64,000 nucleotides of DNA from Tardiphaga robiniae (lineage in GTDB: Bacteria > Pseudomonadota > Alphaproteobacteria > Rhizobiales > Xanthobacteraceae). The stretch lies in contig NZ_JABMCJ010000071.1 in the NCBI RefSeq assembly GCF_013359755.1, positions 62,001-126,000 on the forward strand, given 5' to 3'. Of this stretch, positions 35,782-43,650 are shown one piece after another. The notes under the pieces were generated by a model. It had not been told where the DNA came from. It saw only the letters and a list, made by a program, of their open reading frames with translations, and ran no database searches. The position numbers were made by a program, and so were the translations under genes. Position 1 is the stretch's first letter, and the number at the start of each line of letters is the position of its first letter.

Positions 35782-36519
35782 TTAGATCATCGCCATGCCG
35801 CCATTGACATGAATCGTCTGTCCGGTGACGTAAGCCGCCTCATTTGAGCTCAGATAGACCGCTGCTGCCGCAATATCTTCCGGCGAGCCGAGACGCCCTG
35901 CCGGCACCTTGGTCAGAATCGTTTCGCGCTGTTTGTCGTTCAGCACATCGGTCATCGGCGTTGCGATGAAACCGGGTGCAATGCAATTGGCCGTTACATT
36001 GCGCTTGGCGTATTCCGCGCCCAGCGTTTTCATCATGCCGATCAGGCCGGCTTTCGCCGCGGTGTAATTCCCCTGCCCGGGATTTCCAGTGACGCCAACC
36101 ACCGAAGTGATGGCGATGATGCGGCCGAAGCGCTTGCGCATCATCAGCTTGGTCGCGGCGCGTGCGAGGCGGAAGGTCGCGGTCAGATTGACGTTGATCA
36201 CGTCATCCCAGTCTTCGTCCTTCAACTGGACGAACAGATTATCGCGGGTGATGCCGGCATTGCTGACGAGGATGTCGAGCTGGCCCATGGCTTTCTCGGC
36301 TGACGGCACCAACTCTTCGACCTCAGCGGCGTTAGAAAGATTGCACGGCAGCACATGCGTGCGATCGCCGAGCTTCGCGGCCAGCGTTTCGAGAACCGCC
36401 TTGCGCGTTCCGGACAGTGCCACCGTCGCGCCCTGCGCATGCAAAGCCGTGGCGATGGCTTCGCCGATGCCACCGGTCGCGCCGGTCACGAGCGCCGTCT
36501 TTCCTGTCAAATCGAACAT
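35782..36519 (-). CDS. fabG: 3-oxoacyl-ACP reductase
   Basis: NADPH-dependent reduction of 3-oxoacyl-ACP. The 245-residue SDR protein has the TGATGGIGEAIA cofactor motif, NAGITRDNL, the catalytic Ser in ITSVVGVTGNPGQGNY and the Tyr/Lys pair in YTAAKAG. It starts 21 bp after fabD with AGGAG upstream, so fabD-fabG is an operon. The 296 bp between fabG and acpP carry the acpP promoter. Confidence 0.97.
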   Translation of the reverse strand: MFDLTGKTALVTGATGGIGEAIATALHAQGATVALSGTRKAVLETLAAKLGDRTHVLPCNLSNAAEVEELVPSAEKAMGQLDILVSNAGITRDNLFVQLKDEDWDDVINVNLTATFRLARAATKLMMRKRFGRIIAITSVVGVTGNPGQGNYTAAKAGLIGMMKTLGAEYAKRNVTANCIAPGFIATPMTDVLNDKQRETILTKVPAGRLGSPEDIAAAAVYLSSNEAAYVTGQTIHVNGGMAMI

Positions 36520-36540
36520 CTTGTCTTCTCCTCTGGCCGC

Positions 36541-37500
36541 TTACGCCGAACGCGCTGCTGCGAGCGCATCCTTGGCGGTGGCAATGTCATTGGGTCCACC
36601 GACGGCGACGCCGACGGCGCCTTCGGCAATGCGTTTGACGAGCCCGCTCAGCACCTTGCCGGAGCCGACCTCAAGGAAACGCGTCACGCCCTGGCCTGCC
36701 ATATAGGACACGCATTCACGCCAGCGCACGGTGCCGGTGACCTGCTCGACCAGGCGGCGGCGGATTTCATCGGGATCCGAGATCGGCGCGGCCAACACGT
36801 TGGACACCAGCGGCACCACCGGCTTGTTGATCGTGACCTTGGCCAGCGCCTCCGCCATCACGTCGGCGGCGGGCTGCATCAGGCTGCAATGGAACGGCGC
36901 CGACACCGGCAGCAACATCGCACGCTTGGCGCCCTTCGTCTTAGCTATCTCCAGCGCGCGTTCGACCGCAGCCTTGTTGCCGGACACCACCACCTGACCG
37001 CCGCCATTGTCGTTGGCGGCGTGGCACACTTCGCCCTGTGCAGCTTCTTCAGCCACGGCCACGGCGGTCTCGTAATCGAGGCCGAGCAACGCCGCCATGG
37101 CGCCGACACCCACCGGCACGGCCTTCTGCATGGCCAGACCACGGGTCCGCAGCAGGCGGGCCGCATCCGTGACTGAGAGGCTTCCGGCCGCTGCCAGCGC
37201 CGAATATTCGCCGAGCGAGTGGCCGGCCACGAAAGCGGCGTCCCGGGCCAGCGAGATGCCGGCCTCGGCCTCGAGCACTCGCATGGTCGCCAGCGACACC
37301 GCCATCAGCGCCGGCTGGGCGTTTTCGGTCAATTGGAGGGTTTCGGCCGGGCCGTCCCAGATAATGCCGGTCAGCTTCTCGCTGAGAGCCGAATCGACCT
37401 CGTCGAACACGGCCCTGGCGGCGGGAAATGCATCCGCAAGCGCCTTGCCCATGCCGACCGCCTGGGACCCCTGCCCCGGAAAGGTAAATGCTGCGGTCAT
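36541..37500 (-). CDS. fabD: Malonyl-CoA:ACP transacylase
   Basis: Loads malonyl groups on ACP. The 319-residue product has the early FPGQGSQAVGMG, the nucleophile Ser in VAGHSLGEYSAL and the catalytic His in SAPFHCSLM. It is the first gene of fabD-fabG; the region just upstream holds an operator-like element (37524-37540) and is shared with the divergent rpsF operon. Confidence 0.97.
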   Translation of the reverse strand: MTAAFTFPGQGSQAVGMGKALADAFPAARAVFDEVDSALSEKLTGIIWDGPAETLQLTENAQPALMAVSLATMRVLEAEAGISLARDAAFVAGHSLGEYSALAAAGSLSVTDAARLLRTRGLAMQKAVPVGVGAMAALLGLDYETAVAVAEEAAQGEVCHAANDNGGGQVVVSGNKAAVERALEIAKTKGAKRAMLLPVSAPFHCSLMQPAADVMAEALAKVTINKPVVPLVSNVLAAPISDPDEIRRRLVEQVTGTVRWRECVSYMAGQGVTRFLEVGSGKVLSGLVKRIAEGAVGVAVGGPNDIATAKDALAAARSA

Positions 37501-37523
37501 TGACGCCCCGTCATGTTTTTTGG

Positions 37524-37540
37524 CTTAAACTCGTTCAAAC
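37524..37540 (-). promoter_or_regulatory. Operator-like element upstream of fabD
   Basis: CTTAAACTCGTTCAAAC on the plus strand; on the fabD strand GTTTGAACGAGTTTAAG. This matches the acpP element GTTTAACGAGTTAAAC except for one extra base in each arm. It lies 24-40 bp before the fabD ATG. Confidence 0.45.
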
Positions 37541-37804
37541 GTGCGCCGTAAGACACTGGCACGACGGGGAATGTCAAGCCGCAGCGCCCAGGATGCACCA
37601 CGATCCGGGTTCCCGCCCGCTCCCGGAATCCGCTCATTTGGCCCCCGTTTCGCTTGCCATTACTGGGAAAATCCGTATAAGGCCCCGATCCGCAGATCCC
37701 GGCCGGGAGCTGAACGGACGGTCACAGCAAAATCACACACAGGTTTGTTGCGATAGGGCCAGTTGGTCCGTCGTCCCGTGCTCCCGCCTTCTGAGCAATA
37801 TCGA

Positions 37805-37865
37805 GTCCTTTCCATAAGGGTTCGAAGGGCTTGCCGCCGGGAAACGCGCTAACCTTGGAAAGGAC
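37805..37865 (+). promoter_or_regulatory. rpsF leader hairpin that covers the Shine-Dalgarno (S6:S18-type autoregulation)
   Basis: GTCCTTTCC (37805-37813) is a perfect 9-bp complement of GGAAAGGAC (37857-37865), which contains the rpsF ribosome-binding site. Inside this, AAGGGTT and AACCTT pair with one bulged G, enclosing a loop with CCGCCG. A sequestered ribosome site with a CCG element fits the known S6:S18 mRNA control motif of many bacteria. Confidence 0.65.
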
Positions 37866-37869
37866 AGCC

Positions 37870-38343
37870 ATGCCTCTTTATGAGCATGTATTTCTCGCAC
37901 GTCAGGATGCGAGCGCACAGCAGGTCGAAGACCTCACCACCCAGATGACCGGCATCGTCGAAGGTCTCGGCGGCAAGGTCGTGAAGATGGAAAACTGGGG
38001 CGTGCGCTCCCTGACCTATCGCATGAACAAGAATCGCAAGGCGCACTTCGTGCTGATGAACCTCGATGCCCCGTCCGCGGCGGTCACCGAGATTGAGCGC
38101 CAGGAGCGTATCAGCGAAGACGTCATCCGTTATCTGACCGTCCGCGTCGAAGAGCACGAGGAAGGCCCGAGCGCCATGATGCGCAAGGCTGATCGTGATC
38201 GTGAACGCGACGACCGTGGTGGTGGCTTCCGTGGCGACCGCGAAGGCGGCGGTTTCCGTGGCGACCGTGAAGGCGGTGGCTTCCGTGGTGATCGTGGTCC
38301 GCGTCGTCCGCGTGACGACGAAGCAGCATCGGTTGAGGAGTAA
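37870..38343 (+). CDS. rpsF: 30S ribosomal protein S6 with RG-rich repeat tail
   Basis: A 157-residue S6. The conserved part ([52 protein letters not shown]) is complete by about residue 100. After it comes a charged tail with three copies of GGGFRGDRE, much longer than the E. coli tail. The ATG at 37870 follows AAGGA at 6-nt spacing, inside a hairpin. It forms an operon with rpsR. Confidence 0.97.
   Translation: MPLYEHVFLARQDASAQQVEDLTTQMTGIVEGLGGKVVKMENWGVRSLTYRMNKNRKAHFVLMNLDAPSAAVTEIERQERISEDVIRYLTVRVEEHEEGPSAMMRKADRDRERDDRGGGFRGDREGGGFRGDREGGGFRGDRGPRRPRDDEAASVEE
38218..38295 (+). repeat. 27-bp tandem repeat within rpsF
   Basis: Two full units plus a 24-bp third, each encoding GGGFRGDR(E). 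The units differ only at a few codon third positions, which suggests recent duplication or gene conversion. Confidence 0.85.
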
Positions 38344-38348
38344 GAATA

Positions 38349-38588
38349 ATGGCTGAAGCTGGTGCACGTCGTCCGTTTTTCCGCCGTCGCAAGACCTGCC
38401 CGTTCACAGGTCCGAACGCGCCGAAGATCGACTACAAGGATTCCAAGCTGCTGATGCGTTACGTCTCTGAGCGCGGCAAGATCGTGCCGAGCCGCATCAC
38501 GGCCGTCTCCGCCAAGAAGCAGCGGGAACTCGCTCGCGCCATCAAGCGCTCGCGTTTCCTCGGTCTGCTGCCCTACGTTATCCGCTAA
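38349..38588 (+). CDS. rpsR: 30S ribosomal protein S18
   Basis: A 79-residue S18 with [37 protein letters not shown] and the C-terminal [11 protein letters not shown]. It binds as a heterodimer with S6 on the 30S platform. GAGGAG precedes it and overlaps the rpsF stop region; spacing to rpsF is 5 bp. A strong terminator follows. Confidence 0.98.
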   Translation: MAEAGARRPFFRRRKTCPFTGPNAPKIDYKDSKLLMRYVSERGKIVPSRITAVSAKKQRELARAIKRSRFLGLLPYVIR

Positions 38589-38598
38589 GGCGGTTTTC

Positions 38599-38629
38599 GA
38601 CCGGCGGCCTCGTGCCGCCGGTCGCTTTT
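38599..38629 (+). terminator. Rho-independent terminator after rpsR
   Basis: 10-bp perfect stem GACCGGCGGC / GCCGCCGGTC with a 5-nt loop, followed by GCTTTTA, 10 nt after the rpsR stop. It separates rpsF-rpsR from the DUF2232 gene. Confidence 0.85.
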
Positions 38630-38712
38630 ATTTCTCATAAGGCTTCCGGGTCGTCCGGTCGCCGATGGTTGGGGCAAGTGCCTCTAACCGCTCAAAGGGG
38701 GCGGGACAGCTG

Positions 38713-39681
38713 ATGATCGCAAGTCTTCTCATCGCGTTTGCCGCCGGCGCTGCCTCAGCGCTGATGTTCGCCTCGATCATTTCGGGCGCGTTGATTTCCC
38801 TTTTGCTGTTCTATCTCGCGCCGCTGCCCTTGATGGTGGCCGCTCTCGGCTGGGGTCCGGTGACTGCTGCCATCGGCGGCATCGCAGCCGGCACCTCGCT
38901 CGGCCTGTTGTTCGGCATGCCCTATCTCGCCGCCTTCGTCTTCACTGTGGCCCTGCCCGCCTGGTGGCTTGGCCATCTCGCATTGCTCGGCCGCCCTGTT
39001 GCTGCAGAAGTGCCGGGCGTGAATGGCGCAGCCGCGACACCCCCCGTGGTCGAATGGTATCCGGTCGGCCGCATGTTACTGTGGACCGCGGGTTTCGCCG
39101 CATTCACGACCATGGGCGCGCTGCTGACGCTCGGCACCGATGGCGACACTATCGTCTCGGCGCTGCGCCGCGCTCTGACCCGCATCCTGGGATCGCGCGG
39201 CGGCGCTGGCGACTCCGAACAGGTCATCAATGCGCTGGTGACGATCGCGCCGGCTGCTGCCGCTATCGTCGCGATCATGACGCTGACGCTCAATCTCTGG
39301 CTTGCCGGCCGCATCATCGTGACATCGGGCCGGCTGAATCGGCCGTGGCCTGAGCTGAAATCCGCAGCACTGCCGCCGATGACGATGGTCGCGCTGTGTC
39401 TGGCCATCGCGCTGTCCTTCATGGGCGGCATCGTCGGCATCTTTTCGCAGATCGTCACCTCGGCGCTGATGATGGCCTATGCCCTCACCGGCTTCGCCGC
39501 GCTGCATACGCTGACCATGGGCATGAAAAGCCGCGTGATGGTGCTCGGTCTGACCTACGCCATGGTGCTCGTCCTCGGCTGGCCCATCCTCACCATGGTT
39601 GGCCTCGGCCTCGCCGATGCCTTCTTCGGATTTCGCCAACGTTTTCTCGCACGCAAGCCACCTTCTTCGACGGTGGCCTGA
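38713..39681 (+). CDS. DUF2232 integral membrane protein
   Basis: A 322-residue inner-membrane protein with about eight hydrophobic segments (SLLIAFAAGAASALMF, LLFYLAPLPLMVAALGW, MVALCLAIALSFMGGIVGIF). Its place between rpsR and rplI and its pattern match the DUF2232 family found there in alphaproteobacteria. Function unknown. I chose the ATG at 38713 (GGGAC upstream); an ATG 48 nt earlier is possible. Proximity to ribosomal genes is conserved but not explained. Confidence 0.8.
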   Translation: MIASLLIAFAAGAASALMFASIISGALISLLLFYLAPLPLMVAALGWGPVTAAIGGIAAGTSLGLLFGMPYLAAFVFTVALPAWWLGHLALLGRPVAAEVPGVNGAAATPPVVEWYPVGRMLLWTAGFAAFTTMGALLTLGTDGDTIVSALRRALTRILGSRGGAGDSEQVINALVTIAPAAAAIVAIMTLTLNLWLAGRIIVTSGRLNRPWPELKSAALPPMTMVALCLAIALSFMGGIVGIFSQIVTSALMMAYALTGFAALHTLTMGMKSRVMVLGLTYAMVLVLGWPILTMVGLGLADAFFGFRQRFLARKPPSSTVA

Positions 39682-39730
39682 CCAACTCACCTCAACTCAA
39701 CACCTGCTCAACACTTAAAGGAGAACGATT

Positions 39731-40315
39731 ATGGAAGTCATTTTGCTCGAACGCGTCGCCAAGCTCGGCCAGATGGGCGAAGTCGTCCGCGTCAAGGACG
39801 GCTACGGCCGCAACTTTCTGCTGAAGCGTGGCAAGGCGCTGCGCGCCACCGCCGACAACCGCGCCAAGTACGACGGCATGAAGGCTGATCTCGAAGCCAA
39901 CAACATCAAGGCCAAGGCGGAAGCCACCACGGTTGCCGAGAAGATCGACGGCCGCAACGTCGTCATCATCCGTCAGGCATCGGAAACCGGTCAGTTGTTC
40001 GGCTCGGTGTCGGTGCGCGACATCATCGCCACCTTCGAAGCTGACGGCGTCACCTTCGCCCGCAGCCAGGTGCTGCTCGACGCGCCGATCAAGACCATCG
40101 GCCAGCACAAGATCTCGATCGCCGTGCATCCGGAAGTCGAAGTCAGCGTCAGCGTCACCGTTGCCCGTTCGGCCGACGAAGCCGAGCGCATCAACCGCGG
40201 CGAAGACATTTCGAGCCGTCAGGAAGATCAGGACGCAGCCGCCGAAGCACTTGCCGCCGCCGGCGAGTTCTTCGATCCGGACGCACAGGGTAATGCCGAA
40301 GAAGACAACGGCTAA
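39731..40315 (+). CDS. rplI: 50S ribosomal protein L9
   Basis: A 194-residue L9, with the N-terminal domain [30 protein letters not shown], a connecting helix and the C-terminal rRNA-binding domain. It is about 45 residues longer than E. coli L9, mostly an acidic tail ([26 protein letters not shown]). AAGGAG stands 7 nt before the ATG. It is followed by a bidirectional terminator. Confidence 0.97.
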   Translation: MEVILLERVAKLGQMGEVVRVKDGYGRNFLLKRGKALRATADNRAKYDGMKADLEANNIKAKAEATTVAEKIDGRNVVIIRQASETGQLFGSVSVRDIIATFEADGVTFARSQVLLDAPIKTIGQHKISIAVHPEVEVSVSVTVARSADEAERINRGEDISSRQEDQDAAAEALAAAGEFFDPDAQGNAEEDNG

Positions 40316-40346
40316 GCACGCACCTCGGAGCTTCTGCTCAAACGAG

Positions 40347-40378
40347 AAAAGCCCGGCCAGATTGGCCGGGCTTTTTTG
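40347..40378. terminator. Bidirectional terminator between rplI and the haem-motif gene
   Basis: 13-bp stem AAAAGCCCGGCCA / TGGCCGGGCTTTT with a 3-nt loop and a T-run, between two convergent genes. Confidence 0.92.
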
Positions 40379-40406
40379 TTCCGTTGTTGAGAGGCGGTTG
40401 AACCGT

Positions 40407-41549
40407 CTACTGCGAGATCGGCGGCACCGGCGAGCCTGACGAGGCCGGAGGCGCCGGTGGTGCAGCCGACGCCGGAGGCGGTGGTGGCGGCGCGGCCGGT
40501 GCCGGCGAAGGCGCAGCTGGAGCTACAGGAGTCGGCGCGGGCACTGGCGGAGTGGCGGGAGGCACGACCGCTGGCGGCGGAGCAGCGGCTGGCGGAGGCG
40601 TTGGAGCCACAGGTGCCGGGGCCGGCGTTGCTGCGGGCGGAGACGCTGGGGCTGCCGGCGCAGGCCGCGCCGGCTCGGCTGGCGCCGGACGGCTTTCCCC
40701 TTCAGGCGCCTTCGGTGCCGGCGTGACCGACGGAACGGGATCTGGACGAAGTGCCGGCGTCTCAGGCTTGGCTTCGGGCTTCGCCTCAGGCTTGCTCTCT
40801 TCAGCGGGCTTCGCAGGCTCGGTCTTGGCTGGCTCCGGCCGTGGCTCAGACTTGGGTTCAGCCTTCGGCTCAGTCTTGGGTTCGACCTTGGGCTCGTCCT
40901 TCACAGGTTCGGCCTTCGGCGGCTCTTCCTGATGACGGCGCCCCTTCTTGCCGAGCTTTTGCTTCTGCGCGGGACGCTCTGCTTCGGCGGCAGCCGGCGA
41001 CTGTGCGTCTACGGGCTTGGCCGCATCGGGCTTCGCTTCCGGATTGTCTGTCGCCGGGCGCGCCTGTCGCCGGGCATTGCGGCCCTGGCGCGTGCCGGGC
41101 TCGGCCTGAGCTGGTGCAACATCGGCCTCGGGCTTGGCGGCCTCCTGCGGACGTAGCCGGCGGCCCGGCGGCGGAGCCTCGGGCGGCGGCGCAGCACCCG
41201 GCTTGGCATCGGCCGGGGCCGGCCTCTGCTCGGTCGTGAGTTCACGGCCCTGACGCGTCAGGTTATCCCCGGCAGGACGGCGGTCGGCCGCCCCGTTGGA
41301 CACGACATAAGCGGCCATGGACGCCGCCATATCTGTACTTGTGGTGTAGTGCTGGCGCAGGAAGGCCGGCAACTGACCGGGCGCCACCGTCTTCAGCAGC
41401 CCGCGCGGACTTTTATGGCAGACGGCACAGCCGCCCGCGAAAATCTGGGAGGGTGACTTTCCGGCTTCGAGGTTTTGGGCCTGTGCCGGGACTGCCGCGA
41501 AGCTAATCAGGAGCATCACCGTCGCTAAACTGAGCGCTCGGCTCAACAT
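40407..41549 (-). CDS. Exported monohaem cytochrome c-like protein with long Pro/Ala/Glu tail
   Basis: A 380-residue exported protein. Signal peptide LATVMLLISFAAVPAQAQ is followed by a short domain with a haem-attachment CxxCH (CAVCH, Cys41-Cys44-His45) and possible Met ligands in TDMAASMAAYV (about 73-77). From residue 95 on it is low-complexity: repeated KPE, PKAEP, PAP and APPPPP runs, likely disordered, perhaps reaching across the periplasm or peptidoglycan. Only about 80 residues look folded. The tail makes antisense frames long and misleading. Divergent from cfa. Electron partner unknown. Confidence 0.72.
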   Translation of the reverse strand: MLSRALSLATVMLLISFAAVPAQAQNLEAGKSPSQIFAGGCAVCHKSPRGLLKTVAPGQLPAFLRQHYTTSTDMAASMAAYVVSNGAADRRPAGDNLTRQGRELTTEQRPAPADAKPGAAPPPEAPPPGRRLRPQEAAKPEADVAPAQAEPGTRQGRNARRQARPATDNPEAKPDAAKPVDAQSPAAAEAERPAQKQKLGKKGRRHQEEPPKAEPVKDEPKVEPKTEPKAEPKSEPRPEPAKTEPAKPAEESKPEAKPEAKPETPALRPDPVPSVTPAPKAPEGESRPAPAEPARPAPAAPASPPAATPAPAPVAPTPPPAAAPPPAVVPPATPPVPAPTPVAPAAPSPAPAAPPPPPPASAAPPAPPASSGSPVPPISQ

Positions 41550-41805
41550 TTCAATCTCCTGATGTGGCTAGCTTAATCACGCGGATCACCTTGTATCCGA
41601 TTGTGACGTGAATGGAAGCATCGACATATCGCAACGATGTGATCGGAACAATCGGGATAGCGGCATTGCAGCGTGCGCATTGGCACAGGCGGTGCACCGC
41701 TACTATCTTCTACACAAGAGCTAGGGAGACAGTTGATCTCGTGCACGGCGGGAAGTTACGCTGTTGCTTCAGTTTGCGCGTGATCGGATCATTGGGGTGA
41801 TTTCG

Positions 41806-43056
41806 ATGGACCGTCTGTTGCGATTCTTCCTGAGTCAGTACATTCGCCGAGGGGCAATAACCTTCACCACGGCCTCCGGCCAACAGTTTACCTTCGGTGA
41901 TGGCTCCGGGCCTCCCGTCTCTGCCCGCTTCGTCACCAAAGCCGCCCAACGCCGACTACTTCTCGATCCCGAACTGGCGCTCGGCGAGATATTCATGGAC
42001 GGGCTCCTCGTTATGGAGCGTGGCACCATTGCCGACCTGCTCGCGATCGCCCTGAACCAGCCCGACATGGCGCCCCGCTGGGCCAAGCTGCAATGGTGGC
42101 TCCGCTACGTCCTGCGCCACGCCCAGCAGTTCAATCCCCGCAAGCGCTCCCGCAACAACGTTGCCCATCACTACGATCTGGACGCCCGGCTCTATTCATT
42201 ATTTCTGGATGCCGACAAGCAATATAGCTGCGCCTATTTCGAAGGACCGGACGCGACCCTGGACGACGCCCAGCTCGCCAAGAAGCGCCACCTCGCGGCC
42301 AAGATGCTCATCGAAAAAGGCCAACGCGTACTCGACATCGGCTCCGGCTGGGGAGGGCTTGGGCTCTATCTGGCAGAGATGACCGGTGCCAATGTCACCG
42401 GCGTTACGCTGTCCACCGAACAGCTGCAGGTCGCCAATGCCCGGGCCGGCGAGAAAAACCTCAAATACCGCGCAAAATTCCTGCTCGAGGACTATCGCGA
42501 CATCCCCGGTCCATTCCACCGCATCGTCTCCGTCGGCATGTTCGAACATGTCGGCGTCGACCATTACGACACCTACTTCAAGCGATGCGCTGAACTCCTG
42601 ACAGAGGACGGCGTCATGGTGCTGCACTCCATCGGCCGCCCTGAGGGACCCGGTATCACCAATCCATGGGTCGCCAAGTACATTTTCCCCGGCGGCTACA
42701 TCCCCGCTTTGTCGGAAGTTCTCCCGGCGATCGAACGGGCCGGGTTACTGGTCTCGGACATCGAAATCCTGCGGCTGCATTATGCCGAGACGCTCAAGGC
42801 ATGGCGCGAGCGCTTCATGGCACGACGCGAGGAAGCCGTGCGGCTCTATGACGAGCGCTTTGCGCGGATGTGGGAGTTCTATCTGGCGGCGTCCGAAATG
42901 TCGTTTCGCATGCAGAACGTGATGAACTTCCAGATCCAGCTCACCAAACGTCAGGACGTGGTGCCGTTCACGCGGGATTATATCGGGCGGGAGGAAGATC
43001 GGCTTCGAGCCAGGGAACGGACCCAGCAACCGCGTCTGCAAATTGCCGGCGAATAG
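41806..43056 (+). CDS. cfa: Cyclopropane-fatty-acyl-phospholipid synthase
   Basis: Adds a methylene group from SAM across unsaturated phospholipid chains. The 416-residue product has the N-terminal lipid-binding domain, the SAM motif VLDIGSGWGGLGLYLAE, the active-site YSCAYFEG segment and the FEHVGVDHYDTYF motif. GGGGTGA lies 6 nt before the ATG at 41806; a TTG 42 nt earlier is unlikely. The divergent 256-bp region with the cytochrome gene holds the promoter. Confidence 0.94.
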   Translation: MDRLLRFFLSQYIRRGAITFTTASGQQFTFGDGSGPPVSARFVTKAAQRRLLLDPELALGEIFMDGLLVMERGTIADLLAIALNQPDMAPRWAKLQWWLRYVLRHAQQFNPRKRSRNNVAHHYDLDARLYSLFLDADKQYSCAYFEGPDATLDDAQLAKKRHLAAKMLIEKGQRVLDIGSGWGGLGLYLAEMTGANVTGVTLSTEQLQVANARAGEKNLKYRAKFLLEDYRDIPGPFHRIVSVGMFEHVGVDHYDTYFKRCAELLTEDGVMVLHSIGRPEGPGITNPWVAKYIFPGGYIPALSEVLPAIERAGLLVSDIEILRLHYAETLKAWRERFMARREEAVRLYDERFARMWEFYLAASEMSFRMQNVMNFQIQLTKRQDVVPFTRDYIGREEDRLRARERTQQPRLQIAGE

Positions 43057-43062
43057 GCTGGT

Positions 43063-43293
43063 TTAGTGCTGGAATAGGAGCGTCGCCTGCCGGCGGCGCA
43101 AGACAGGCCGTGGCCGCAAAATGGCGGGGCGCTGGAGGCGCGCTTTAGCGGCGGAGAGCGCTTTCGTATCGCATGGGACATTTTCAAGCTGCGCGGTGCG
43201 CTCGAACGTGTCGATCAGCGTGGACAACCACGCAGAACCATCGGTTCCGGTAGCCTGAGTTCCGGCATCGGGATGCTGGTGACGCTGGCCCAT
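43063..43293 (-). CDS. Small protein of unknown function
   Basis: A 76-residue frame, convergent with cfa. AAGGA stands 7 nt before the ATG, and codon choice looks coding. The product has one Trp/Leu amphipathic stretch (WLSTLIDTFERTAQLEN) and a basic end (RPRPVLRRRQATLLFQH), with no signal peptide. I recognise no family; it could be spurious. Confidence 0.45.
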   Translation of the reverse strand: MGQRHQHPDAGTQATGTDGSAWLSTLIDTFERTAQLENVPCDTKALSAAKARLQRPAILRPRPVLRRRQATLLFQH

Positions 43294-43650
43294 GGATCTA
43301 TCCTTCGCCTCTTATTCGTTTTTAAGCCAACGCCCGGCTCCCCGCGGGGTTCCGGCACTGCCGTGCCTGCCAGCGGCTGGCTCTCTTATAAGTGCGAGAG
43401 ATCGCCATTCGGTTCAGGCGCGGGGCGCAATTTTTCCGGGTTCCTTAAGCAATGATTCAGACCCCTCCCCTTGCTGCGGTGGAAGCGTCAAGCGCAATGC
43501 GCGCGACCGGCCGGAATTCCCCCGCCTTGATGTGTGAATCGTGCATAAGGCCGCTTCGTCCTTCCACTCGGAGACCGTCAGGCGCTTAGTCGCCGACGCC
43601 CGCGTGACCACGCCGTTCATCCGCCCAATTCGGAAGACCCAATAGAGACC
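43294..43650. other. Intergenic region upstream of dnaB
   Basis: About 357 bp. It should contain the promoter of dnaB and that of the small minus-strand gene. No RNA gene, repeat or clear operator is seen. Confidence 0.45.

Noticed and set aside
40552-41239. Gly/Ala-rich plus-strand frames opposite the haem-motif gene
   Set aside because: They are complements of the Pro/Ala repeats; only the minus strand has a signal peptide and CxxCH.
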